64,000 nt of DNA from Euleptes europaea. Taxonomy: Eukaryota; Chordata; Lepidosauria; Squamata; Sphaerodactylidae. Positions within the stretch are counted from its first letter, which is position 1. Each line of letters begins with the position of its first letter. The notes under the pieces are model-generated. The model did no database searches. It was not told the origin of the DNA and saw only the letters and a list, made by a program, of their open reading frames with translations. The translations under genes were made by a program, and so were the position numbers. The stretch spans positions 59,713,268 through 59,777,267 of the forward strand of contig NC_079324.1 in assembly GCF_029931775.1 (NCBI RefSeq), in the 5' to 3' direction. Of this stretch, positions 23,271-35,400 are shown piece after piece.

Positions 23271-23454
23271 TCCAGTACAAGACGGTCCACAAGTTGCACG
23301 GGGAATGGGGTTGGGCCTGGTCATCCGACATCTATATGCACACTGTCACTTCAGAACACAGCATAGGTGCACAGAAGTATACATACGTAACATTTTCGCG
23401 GATATGCTAGTATTCACCATGTAGAGTGCTTTACCCCCATTTAACTCTTTGGTC

Positions 23455-23546
23455 ATAAGAACATAAGAAAGGCCCTGCTGGATCAGACCAAGGCCCATCA
23501 AGTCCAGCAGTCTCTTCACACAGTGGCCCAACCAGGTGGCCAACCA
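23455..23546 (-). repeat. CR1 3'-terminal fragment
   Basis: Last ~90 bp of CR1 (CATAAGAACATAAGAAAGGC ... CAGTGGCC) with a short internal duplication at the left CCAACCAGGTGGCCAACC. Confidence 0.85.
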
Positions 23547-23697
23547 GAATGGACTGGAACAATCCAAGAACAGCTTTACTACCTCTTCTACTGTTTGTGC
23601 GGGCAAAACCTCAGAGGAGCGAGTGGGACACACACACAATGGTAAGTTGCTAACTGTAAAATTGTAGTCTGTATTCAGCCTTTACAGCTAAGTTGGA

Positions 23698-23905
23698 AGA
23701 GCTGTCAAATCGCAGCTAACTTATGGCGACCCTGCAGAGTTTTCAAGGCAAGAGACTAACCAAGATGATTTTGCCATTGCCTTCCTCTGCATAGAGACCC
23801 TGAACTTCCTTGGTGGTCTCCCAGCTAAATACTAACCAGGGCTGACCCTGCTTAACTTCTGAGTTCTGATGAGATCAGGCTAGCCTGGGCCATCCAGGTC
23901 AAGAC
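23698..23905 (-). repeat. 5S-rRNA-derived SINE
   Basis: Read on the minus strand: CTGATCTCATCAGAACTCAG, AAGTTAAGCAGGGTCAG, CTGGTTAGTATTTAG and GGGAGACCACCAAGG, which track the 5S rRNA internal promoter and 3' half. A non-5S tail with GTCGCCATAAGTTAGC follows. The 5' end of 5S is missing and differences are many, so it is not a 5S gene. Confidence 0.85.
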
Positions 23906-25594
23906 ATAGCTAAATTACAACTTGCTAAATTATTGCTTGTATTTACTCAATAGCATCTCTATCCTTAACTATGATGTGTTTATTCATATTATGTACCCCT
24001 GACCTGGAATGAAACTAAAGGCATCTTAACCAATGAATTCAAAAGACTTGTCAAAAGACAATGTCTTCCATCAGAGATTTTTGTTTAGCGGCATGCTGGA
24101 GTTGTATTCTGCCAGGCACCGAGAATCATAATTAAAAGGAGTCAGTGGTAACAGTATCTGATTTAACATGCAGATCTAAGGCCTCACTTGGTTTTCTTAA
24201 ATCCACAAGTTACAGTGATCACATGTACCACCCATGTACAGTGTACACTTGATTGTTCTGTATGAATGCATTGAGTAATTCTCGTGTTACATTCAACACA
24301 TGTACAGCTGAACACATGATTGAAACCACACTGTTATCCAGGTACACGTCCCGGGTTTCATTCGAAAAGTGAACACACATTGGCTCTTTCTTCCCAACAG
24401 ATGTACGCATGTTCAAGCAGGATGTATGTACACTCACTATAACAATGCAGGAAATTGTGAGCATAGCTTTAGTCTTGGAGACAAGAGAAAGCTGTCTGAC
24501 CAGAGTCAGATATGGGAATGTTCCCTTTGCCACACAGAGATTTTCATTGTTGGCTTCCATTCTACATTAAAAAATAATTCAGTTTCTGAATTTCCAGTAG
24601 ACAAGCTTCACGATGAATCTGGCTGGATCCTCTCCATGCTACACACAAAGAACTGAATTATCCGGATCTTGTCAAACCAGTTGGGATCTACATGAGTCTA
24701 GGGATATGTGAAAATTTTCCTATTTCTTTTCAAGGATATTACTGAGTTCCTATAAACTGGCATCAGTGTTCTAAACATTTTTGCAGATATGCAATTCCTG
24801 CCGTGGTCAGTACTCCCAGTTTCTGAATCATGGCTGCGAATTACATACACGGTTGGCTTAAATGTAGAGTTTCTCTGCTCAAAAGCACGATCATTCTTAT
24901 CAGTATAATGGAGATCAAATAATTGTTGCATGCCGGATCCGCAATTGGCTTAACTGGTTATCATTCCCTGTTCAAAAGCACAATTTTTCTAGGCAGCATA
25001 ATGGCAACTGAACCACTGCTGCATACTATATGCATGATTTCCTTTAATTGTACACCATGGACAAGTAAGCTACGACTCTCAAGTCCAGTCCCTTTCCCAC
25101 ATCTTCACACACACTCTTCCTGTCCTATTCGTTTACCTCAGGCTAGATTTGCGACTTTGCAAGTCCAAGCAAAGCCAGTTTCCCCACCTCCTCATGTTTC
25201 CACAGAACCGAGCTCCACATCTGGAAAACCCTGGCTTGAGTTTTACAGTCCTTTTTCACAAAGCATTTAAAACAACAACAACAACCCTTGGGTCCCATAC
25301 ACAGTCTTATTAAAAGCTGCCAGCTTACAATTATTTAGAGCGAATGATTGTCAAAAACACAGCCTCCTGCAGGAATGAGTTCCCCTGAACACTCTTACCC
25401 TACACAACATTACACTTGGCTTTCTGAGATTGTCTATGTGTTACAGCTACCCTAGAAAAGAATCCTCTTCTTGGCTTTTTCTATATACACAGTTATTTGC
25501 TAAGGCGACGTAAACAGCCGGTTCCTGATTCAGCAACACCTCGACCACTGCACAAATACCACCGTTTGCCTTTCCCTTACCATCTTCATGGCCG
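23906..25594 (-). other. Non-repetitive region downstream of RFLNA
   Basis: About 1.7 kb with no recognised repeats. It may be the distal 3' UTR if the proximal polyadenylation site is bypassed. A 113-codon minus-strand frame (24219-24560) has no known resemblance. Confidence 0.35.
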
Positions 25595-25600
25595 TTTATT
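25595..25600 (-). terminator. Candidate proximal RFLNA polyadenylation signal
   Basis: Minus-strand AATAAA 530 bp downstream of the RFLNA stop, followed by a GT-rich stretch (GGTGGTATTTGTGCAGTGG) about 35 nt on. It would give a compact 3' UTR of roughly 0.55 kb. Confidence 0.45.
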
Positions 25601-26130
25601 TCTGATGGAGCCATGACCACGGCCACCTAACCAGCATGCTCTCAGGATGAGACCAATGTCCCGTATGGCCCACCATGATCTCTCTGATGCCTCGGTCAGT
25701 GAAATTTGACGTCACCGTCCTCTCCAAGGAAATGCTTGGCAACATCCTACACGCTGCAGACAGGGCCTTCAGAAGATGATAAAAAACAGCACTTTTTAAA
25801 AGGCAACTGAGGGGCTTTTTAGGTTGCATTAAAGCATGAATTGAGCAGAGTGGATTCACAGTGAGAAGAATAAAAAAAAAAGCCCAGCCCTTAGCTGCTT
25901 CAGGTATGAAGACGAATCTCTCCTTTGGTTTCTTCTCAGAGCAGGGGAGAGAAAAACAACAACATTTGGGCTGGGTACTGCCAAGGCCACGTGTGAAAAT
26001 TAATGGCCCCGGCGGTGGTGAACAGAGGGCCTCAGCCAAAGACTGGCAGTCTTGAAAGGGCTTTGCCTCTGGTGCAGGCCTAAGCCATGCATTTTGGTTA
26101 AGAGTTCCCCACGGCAGGAGGGATGCCGTA
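25601..26130 (-). other. RFLNA: RFLNA proximal 3' UTR
   Basis: Non-repetitive sequence directly after the stop codon. A 192-codon frame runs through it in another phase (26174-25596) but looks like a composition artefact. The assignment rests on adjacency to exon 3 and the AATAAA at its end. Confidence 0.55.
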
Positions 26131-26464
26131 TTAAAGATGCCCGGTGTAGATGATGCAGGGGCTGTTCTCCTCACAGAGCTCTAGCTGCACACTTGACGCA
26201 AACCAGCGTTTGGCACATCCCAGGCTATAGTTGAGAGTGGTCCGGTAAATGTTCTTTGCGTGTTTTGGGAAGATGATGGTCGTACTCTGGAACCTGAGGG
26301 GCTTCTGGCGCGGCTCGAAGATGAGCTGAGACTTGTAGTTCCGCCACGTGCAATTGGGGGCGGCGATGACGGTCTCACTGTAGGTGGTGACGGTGGGCAT
26401 CGGGCAACAGAATACGTCGTCCTTGTAATGGCGCTCGGAGCCATATTTCACCTCAGAGTTGCAC
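26131..26464 (-). CDS. RFLNA: RFLNA coding exon 3 (C-terminal half)
   Basis: Starts after a CGTACAG acceptor. Its first base completes the split AGG codon from exon 2, giving EIR-CNSEVKYGSERHYKDD. It holds the conserved refilin core: APNCTWRNYKSQL, LRFQSTTIIFPKHAKNIY, TTLNYSLG and RWFASSVQLELC. The last codons read IIYTGHL before TAA (26133-26131). This is the filamin-binding, most conserved half of the family. Confidence 0.95.
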
Positions 26465-29400
26465 CTGTACGCACAAGCAGCACAAAGTCACACACATGCA
26501 TGCTTTCCCATGTTCGTTGTTATGTTTTAATTCCTTACCCGTCCCATCTTCATGGCAGGTAGCATAAGAATGACATCCAATCAAAAACATAAATAAACAC
26601 AAGAAATGGCCTTGCTGAGTTAGATCACTAGGGTTGTCAACCTCCAGGTGGTGGCTGGACACTTCCTGCTATTACAGCTGGTGTCCAGGTGACAGAGATC
26701 AGTTCCCCCGGAGAAAACGGCCGCTGTGGCAATTGGACTCTGTGGCCTTGGAGTCCCTCCCCTCTCCACCCCCCCAAATCTCCAGGTATTTCCCAACCCG
26801 GAGCTGGTAACCCTATGGATCACTGGTCTATCGATGTCACTCTGGTCTACCCTGACCAGCAACTGTTTTCCAGGGTCCCAGGTAGAGAGTCTTTTACTTC
26901 ATCTCCTTTAGAGGTGCTGGAGACTGAACCCGGAACTTTCTACATGCTCAGACACACTGCTCACACATACTACTCCTATGCATATAGTCTAGCTTCGATA
27001 TGGCTGGCTACACTTTTGTCTCGCTAAAGCCTTTCTCAACAACCAGCTCAAACCCCATCTGCCAGCCCCATTTTCTCTGGGCGCTGATAGGTTTTTAGAC
27101 TCCTGAGAAGTTGGAATGTTTTAAAGCATTCCATAGCACTTCCACAACTAAGTCAATGGGTAGGGAAGGCTTATTTCAATCAAATGGTGCTAGAGCTTGT
27201 GTAGTTAATAAATCCAAAGGTTTTTAAAGATTGCAGCCTTTTTTACCTGTATTGGGGGGGTGTTGCTTTTCCCAAGCTGTCCAGTTTGGCACAAAGGTTT
27301 TGCCAGTTTTAACCCCACAGTCTTCATCAACACATTACAAAGTCCTCCTGTCTGTTTTCGCATTCTCAAGATGCCCCATGGAGCTGCAATTGGCTCCTTT
27401 GTAAAGATCACTTTACTTATTACACAATAAATTTCAGAACAGAGCTAATAGCAGTTCCATGGGGCGATCTAAGAACACGGAAACCACAGTGGGGGAAGCG
27501 ACAGCCGCTTCTCCCTGCATGCCATGGTTGCAAACAGAAAAGAGCCAGCGTGTGTCCAGGAGGCACAGAAGACCTATCACACATGTAGAATCATAGAGTT
27601 GGAAGGGACCACCAGGGTCATCTAGTCCAACCCCCTGCACAATGCAGGAAATTCCAAACTATCCCCCACACCCCCAGTGACCCCTACTCCATGCCCAGAA
27701 GATGGCCAAGATGCCCTCCCTCCCATGATCTGCCTAAGGTCCCAGAATCAGCATTGCTGACAGATGGCCATCTAGCCTCTTCTTGAAAACCTCCAGGGAA
27801 GAACAGCTTACCACCTCCTGAGGTGGTAAAAATTCCTTGTGTGATACAAAGTCCTTGTGTTGTTCCCCAACAAACACAAGGACTTTATGGCCCCTTGTAC
27901 ATCTCTTCAGGACAGCAATGAATGTTCTAAAAGTTATCTCCACAAGTTCCACAAATAGATATCTAGATGCATCTTGGTTAAATTTATGCATATTTCCCAT
28001 TGCACACCCAATTTGAAGCGGCAGCCTTTACAGACCGTGAACACCAGCCCTGCCTTCAAAGACGCTGGAGGATGCAATGCCCCTGACTGCCAGGTAGCCG
28101 TCGGGGTTTAGCATGGTTTGCTGCTTCCAGATCTTTGAGGCGCAACCAGCAGCAGCTGAGGAATTTGCAGCTCTGTGTATAAAAAGATTAAACACTGGGT
28201 GTGGCGCACGGCCTTTGCCAACACCCTGGAGGAGGCTTGGCCCGCAGAACAGCACACGTAACACAATCTGCTTTAATGAGTTTTGCACAGCTGGGTTCGA
28301 AGGCCAGCAAGCCGTTTGGTGCAAAGAACAGAAGCCTTCGACAGCAATTGGAAAAACATCCTGGCTGGTTATTGCTTGACTATTTGAGATTTCTCAGGGT
28401 ACTCATGAACACACGGAAACTGCCGCTTACTGAATCAGACCCTTGATCCATCAAGGACAGTACTGTCTACTCAGACTGGCAGCAGCTCTCCAGGGTCTCG
28501 GGAAAGTTGTGGCGCTGATTATTCCTTGCCATGCGAAAGAGGAGAGGGAGTGGAATTCAGGATCCTGGAATCTCTGTTTTAGTGATAGTCGTGAACAGCA
28601 CAGCAGCCTGCTAGTTCAACCTAGCCTGATCTTTTCTGACCCTGGAAACTAAGCAGGGTTGGCCATGTTTAGTACTCTGTGTGTGTGTAAAGTGCCGTCA
28701 AGTCGCAGCCGACTTATGGCGACCACTAGGGGTGTGCAAAAAAAAATTTTTTTTTTTGTAAAATTCAGGTTCAGGTTTATTGGGCTCGGGTTTTTTTCCC
28801 CAGGAAACCCAAAATAAACCAAATTCCCATACCTGTAAATATGGGAATTTGGTTTATTTTCAGGTTTCCCGAAAACATTTGACCCGGGCGGGCATTTTTC
28901 GAGGTAGAGCCCCCAAACTTGCAGGGTAGCTTGCGGGGACTCTCCTTGCAAGAACCCCCAAGTTTGGTGAAGATTGGGTTGGGGGGTCTGAAGTTATGGG
29001 GTCTGGAAGAGGTCGCACTCCCGCCTCCATACAGAAGCAGGAATGTAAGAGTCAGATTCTCTGTTCGCTAATGCTTGTCTCTGAAGGAGGGGGCGTTTGC
29101 TTGCTTCTTCCAGAGGCATAACACCGGACCCCCTGAACCCAATCTTCAAACTTTGGGGTTCGTGCCAGGAGAGTCCCTGAAAGCTACCCTGAAAATTTGG
29201 GACCTCTACCCCCCAAAATGCCCCCCCCACCACCAATTGTCTTGTTTATGGGCTTCCTGGAGGCCACTGTGTGAACAGACTGTTGGACTTGATGGGACCT
29301 GATCTGGCAGGGCTTTTCTTATGATGCATACCTGTTCTCTCCAGGATCAGAGGAGCATGCCAAATATGTTAGGTGCTGTGGAACACAGGCAGGATGGTGC

Positions 29401-32400
29401 TGCTGCAGTCGTCTTGTTTGTGGGCTTCCTAGAGGCACCTGGTTGGCCACTGCATGAACAGACTGCTGGACATGATGGACCTTGGTCCGATCCAGCAGGG
29501 CTTTCCCTATGTTCTTAATTAGGATAAGACCACCAACTCTTGAGACTGGGCAGCTCTCCAGCTAGGAGTCATGTTCTGCCTCAAATCTGAGATGAATTCA
29601 ATGTGGAATCTACCTCTCCCCTCCCCACCCCTTGCTGCTCCCTCCCGTTGGCTTCTTCAAAAAACTTCAGCTGCCCCCCCTCCCACCCTGCCACCCACGA
29701 CTGCAGCTTGAACCACCCCTCAGCCCATTCACGAACACCGCTAATCTTTCGCGGGGGCGCGAAAACAACCATACAGGAAACACAAAAGAAAACCCGCCAG
29801 TTACCTAATTTCTTGCTCTGGTTCAGGGTTGACCTCTATGCTTTCGCCAAAAAACACAGGATACATCCGAGGCCTCATATCCGACGTGGATGCATTCAGA
29901 AGAAGGTACGGGATCTAAGAGCAGAGAAAGGGGGTGGGGAATCAAGAGTTTAAGACTTTGCAAGATCATGGGATGTTTACTACTGTAGAACCTGTGATGG
30001 GTTTTGAAGCAGGCCCAAGAATGCTAACGAACTTACACCGTTACAAGGGTATGGCGCATACATATTGGTGTGTATATGTCCATATATGCCCTTATATGTG
30101 CTACCTTCAGAGTCCCACAATCCTTCTACCTAGGGTTGCCCATTCCGGGTTGGGAAATACCTGGAGGTTTTGGGGGTGGAGCCTGAGGAGGGTGGGGTTT
30201 GAGGAGGGGGGACCACAATGGGGTGTGATGACTCCATTCCACCTTCCATAGCAGCCATTTTCTCCAGGTGAACTTATCACTGTCGCCTGGAGATTAGTTG
30301 TAATAGCGGGAGATCTCCAGCCACCGCCTGGAGGTTGGCAACCCTACTTCCACCTCAAAATCAAAATGGAACCAAGGCTGGAAGGAGAGGGAGGCGGTTC
30401 TAGATTAATGCAGGGTGTCTGTACATACAACACACACTCACTGCATTTCCAAAATTAAATATGCGTGAACCAGGCCTATATATGGTCTGAATTTTTGGAG
30501 CGCGCTGCAAAACTAATTAACACGGGATTGATCTGATTTCTTTTTTTCAGCATGTAGATCTGGTTGTGTGTGTGGTGGGGGTCAACTGGATGTGGTACCA
30601 CTGCATAATTATCTTTGCGCACATACTCTGGCACTTTCAAGGGGCTAAAATCCTCGGTACATCGAACACATTGCCCCGATATCAGGAGGCCCAGCTAACA
30701 CCCCTTTCCTTTGTATGCATTCAGACTTCATTTAAAGTCAAAGGTGGTAGAAGCTCTGGACCTAGGCTTATGAAAAGACTTTGGGTATAAATAACTCCTC
30801 TGACACCACACTTTCAGCAAACTGGATTCCTGACACTTGTCCACAGCATAGCGGGGCAGATGGTTTTCTCACAAAGGATAGCAGCTATTAGACCAGACAG
30901 ATAAGTTGAATGCCCATGTCCATTATACCTCTGGGTTCTATGTGCTATGCACAAACAACAGGGGGAAGTTGTTACTTTTGTGGCTGTAAGCAATTGCAGA
31001 AGCATCTGGCTGCTCTCCCCCACCCCCCTCCAGAAACAGAATCTAGACGGGAAGAATTTTTGGACAGATTATTTAGATTTACGTTACATTCTTTCACACG
31101 ACCAAGTTCTAGTGCATTCCACCCTCTCAGCCACTGTGAAAACCATCTCAGGCCTGCACCAGTTTTTTGAATCTATTATCCCTTTCAGATAAAGGCTTGG
31201 CTTTATGTGCTGTGCTCTCCCGGCTGCTCATCTCCCACCTCCCTGGTTTGCATCTGCAGAGCTTGCCCAACTGGAACGCTCTGATGGCCAACGTGTGTGT
31301 TTTTTTTCTTTCGAGGACCTGCAAGGAGGCAAACCAAACTTAACCGCAGGCTCCCCTCCAGCTGAGCTCAGCAAACAAGCCCTTCCCTGTTCCACAGATG
31401 TTTCTGGGTTTTTCACTACATCAATGCAAACCGTATGGCATGGTCTACCGCTGGCCCAGGGGAGCAAGTTTTTTGACATGGTGGAGATTAACGGTTGCCT
31501 TTTGCTGTCTTCATTCTGAACAGACATTCTACGCCCCCAGGTCTCGAACGAGAACAAGGTATAGACAACATGCAAAGGGCAAAAAAAGCCACCTCAGATT
31601 TGTAAATGGAGACCCTCTGCAAAGACTAAACAAGTTGACATAAGAATGTAAGGAAGCCCCTGCTGGATCAGACCAAGGTCCTTCAAGTCCAGCAGTCTGT
31701 TCACACAGAGGCCAACCAGGTGCCTCTGGGAAGCCCACAAACAAGACGACTGCAGCAGCACCATCCTGCCTGTGTTCCACACCACCTGATATAATAGGCA
31801 TGCTCCTCTGATCCTGGAGCGAATAAGTATGCATCATGACTAGCATCCATTTTGACTAGTAGCCATGAATAACCCTCTCCTCCATGAACATGTCCACTCC
31901 CCTCTTAAAGCCTTCCAAGTTGGCAGCAATCACCACATCCTGGGGCAGGGAGTTCTACAATTTAACTATGCGTTGTGTAAAGAAATACTTCCTTTTATCT
32001 ATTTGAATCGATGAAGAACATGACGCCCTATGGGATAGGCACTGAAGAACCTTACTGCCTGATTTGAGTCCGGTGGCACCTGAGAGGCCAGCAAGAGCTT
32101 CAAGGGATGACCTTTAGAGACTGAAAGCGCCCTTCATCAGGTACAAGCTGGAATGGCGATCCCTGGGCCCTCTCCATTTCTTTCCCTAGATTTAACAGCC
32201 ACCGGCTAACCATCAACCACTTCACACTTAAAAAAGGTTTCGCAACGGGAGTGGGTTGGTTACACAGGAGGGGTACGTCCATGCGTTTGGACAGCGGAGA
32301 TTTGCTACATTCGCAGAAGAATCGCAAGACAAAACAGCCATGCGTTTCCGCCCATACCGTAAATATTCCAATCCAGAGCTTTGTGTGCACACAACAAAGC

Positions 32401-35400
32401 CTTTACACATAAGAATTGCCCAACTCCCAAGATGGGATGAAAGCAATCTCCATTGCCAAGAAATACCTAAATCGGGGCACCTGTGTTTAGGGTTGCGGAA
32501 TTTTAAATCCTCATGTTCCATCTTTTCCTTCCATATTTCTAACAGCTGCTTTTGAGATTTTGCCAGAAGCATTTTTTTCCGGTACAAATGCACATTTCAG
32601 CCCCGTTTTTAATCAACATGTTCTGCCCTGCAATTATCAACAGCTGGTATGCGTAAAATGTTATGGAAAAGAGTTATCTGATGTGCCTCTCATATCCTAC
32701 CCTAAAGGGAAAGGAAGTTTTGCATAGCCCTGACCTGCTTTCAACCCTGCAGCGTCGGCAAAAGAAGATTCTGCCACACCGATCTCTTTGTGAGGGGAAA
32801 ACCAGCACAGCACAGTTTGGGCCGGTAGCTTTATCAATCCGAAAGCTTTAGCAAGTTAGTTAATTGGTGGCGTCAATTATTAACTGGTGGCTTAGAATCT
32901 GGAGAGCGCATATATTTGCTGAGGCTAGACTCTGGTTTTATCATAAGACAGTGAAAATCCAACACACCAAAATTGCTTTTTCTTATAACAAGAGGTGGTA
33001 AGCTTAAATTTACAAGTTAAGAACCACTCTTCCTTCAGTATCTCCAAAAGACACCATTGCTGAGGCTTAGGTAGTATAGATCAGTGGTCGGCAAACTCAT
33101 TTGTCAACAGAGCCAAATATCAACAGTACAACGATTGAGATTTCTTTTGAGAGCCAAATTTCTTAAACTTTGCCGCTCAGTAGATGCACATCTTCCCCCA
33201 TGCGCGTCCTCCAAACTCAAAATTAAGCCCCCCTGCAGAGTTTTGAGAATTTAGATGGGGGGAAATGTGCATCTGTGTGTGTGTGTGTGTGTGCGCGTTA
33301 AGTGCCTAAATCAATGTCCTCCAGTGTCCCATTCTTAACAGCCTTGCTCAGATCTTGCAAACTGAGGGCCGTGGCTTCCTTTATAGAGTCCATCCATCTC
33401 TTGTTGGGTCTTCCTCTTTTCCTGCTACCTTCAGCTTTTCCTAGCATGACTGTCTTTTCCAGTGACTCTTATCATCTCATGATGTGACCAAAATACGACA
33501 GCCTCAATTTAGTCATTTTAGCTTCTAGGGTCAGTTCAGGCTTGATTTGATCTAGAACCCACTGATTTGTTTTTGTTTTGTTTTTGGGGAGGTCCACGGT
33601 ATCCGTAATGTGCATCTATAGAGCAGCAAATCCAAGGCAAAACCTCCCGTGCATCAACGGCCATGCACAAATGAGAAGGAGAAAAGCCATTGTCACCTGC
33701 ACACGCACCCCCCCACACACACACATACACCCGGTGCCCCGCAGCCACGCCCGGCCCAAAGTTCTCGGACTCCACGAAGCCAGCCTGGCCGCGGTGAGGG
33801 AGACTCTGAAGCAGAGGGCGGGGCAGAAGGCAGCGCCCCCGGCCCGCTCTTCCCCACGTCCCCGCCCCGCACCTACCTCGGCCGCAGCCGACTCCCCGCA
33901 GCTCCTCACCCTCCGGCTCCAGGGGGTGTGCTTCCCCAGCCCTTCCTCCGGCCAGCCGGCCCGGCCTGCCCGGGCTGCGACCCCGCATTTCCACCCCCTG
34001 GCGGAGGGCCGCGAGCCAGGGGGGAGCAGAGGCGAGGCGACAGCCGCCCGCCTGCTCGCCGGCCACTTGCCACCTCCACATGCAGGGAGGAGCCGCAGCA
34101 CGCTGCCTCCTCCTCCTCCTCGAGAGCCGCACTCAAGTTGCCAAAGAGCCGCATGTGGCTCGGGAGCCGCGGTTTGCCGACCACTGTTATAGATATTGAA
34201 TCAATTAATCTCATCAAACCAAATAGTCAACTATATAAAGTCAGATTATAGTTTCCGAGTAGGGTTGCCAACCTCCAGGTACTTGCTGGAGATCTCCCGC
34301 TATTACAACGGATCCCCAGCTGACAGGGATCAGTTCCCCTGGAGAAAATGGCCACTTTGGCCATTGGTCTCTATGTCGTTGAAGTCCCTCCCCTCCCCAA
34401 ACCCCGCTCTCCTCAGGCTCTGCCCCAAAAACCTCCCACTGGTGGCAAAGAGGGACCTGGCAACCCGATTTCCGAGGGTAGCCATGTTGGTCTGCTAGAT
34501 TTGAGTCCAGTAGAATTAGAATAGGTTTATAGTTTTAAAATTCTTAATGTTTTAATGTTGATATATATTGCACACTGTATTATGGTGCTGGAAGCCACCC
34601 GGAGCCTGGCTCCGCCAGTAGGGTTGCCAATGGCTGGAGATTTCCTGCTACAACAATGGATCTCCAGGCAACGGCAGTCAGTTCACCTGGAGAAAATGGC
34701 CACTTTGGAATTCAAAATAACTAAATAGCTCCCCAGAGACTGACAAGATTTTTTTTGGGGGGGTATGAGTTTTCAAGAGTATCTGACGAAGGGAGCGTTG
34801 ACGCTGGAAGCTCATACGTAGGGTTGCCAGGTACCCACTGGTGGCGGGCAGCCCCCCCGGCAATTTACCCCTCTGCCCGCTGACCACCTGAGGGTCGGCG
34901 GGCAAACGTGCATGCACATACCGCGCGCGTCACTTCCAGTTTAGAACCGGAAGTCCCACCTCACGAGGGGTCTTATACCTCTTAGTTTGAGTGGTAAAAG
35001 GCTGCTTTACCACTGAAACTAAGAGGTATAAGGCCCCTTGCGAGGCGGCACTTCCGGTTCTAAACCGGACGTGGCGTGCGTGCGTCGAAGTGCACGCACG
35101 CACACTTTCACACAAAAGCCTCCCGCCGGAGGAGAAGAGGGACCTGGCAACCCTACTCATACCCCAAAATCTTGTCAGTCTCTGAGGTGCTACTGGACTC
35201 AAAGTTAATCAGTGGAAAACCAAAAAAGGTGCAACAGATTATTTTAAAATTGTCAGTTGTTTTTAATACATGAATTAAAAAAAAAAACCAGGAAGTGAGT
35301 GTCATCTTAGAAGAGGCATAAATCTAAATATAAATGCATATAAATAAATAAATAAAAATCCCTAGGGTTGCTAAGCTCCAGGTAGTGGCTGGAGATCTCC

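Larger units (their letters stand above)
26465..29804 (-). other. RFLNA: RFLNA intron 2
   Basis: GT-AG intron with donor GTAACT at its right end and acceptor TACAG at its left. It contains a hAT MITE, SINE and CR1 fragments, and a fold-back element at 28727-29225. Stretches 26967-27587 and 27837-28404 show no recognised repeat. Confidence 0.85.

Noticed and set aside
25596-26174. 192-codon minus-strand frame overlapping the RFLNA stop region
   Set aside because: It is out of phase with exon 3, has no known resemblance, and lies in the 3' UTR.
33536-34251. Frames of about 160-204 codons on both strands
   Set aside because: They lie in the GC-rich interior of a hAT element, overlap each other, and show no domain.
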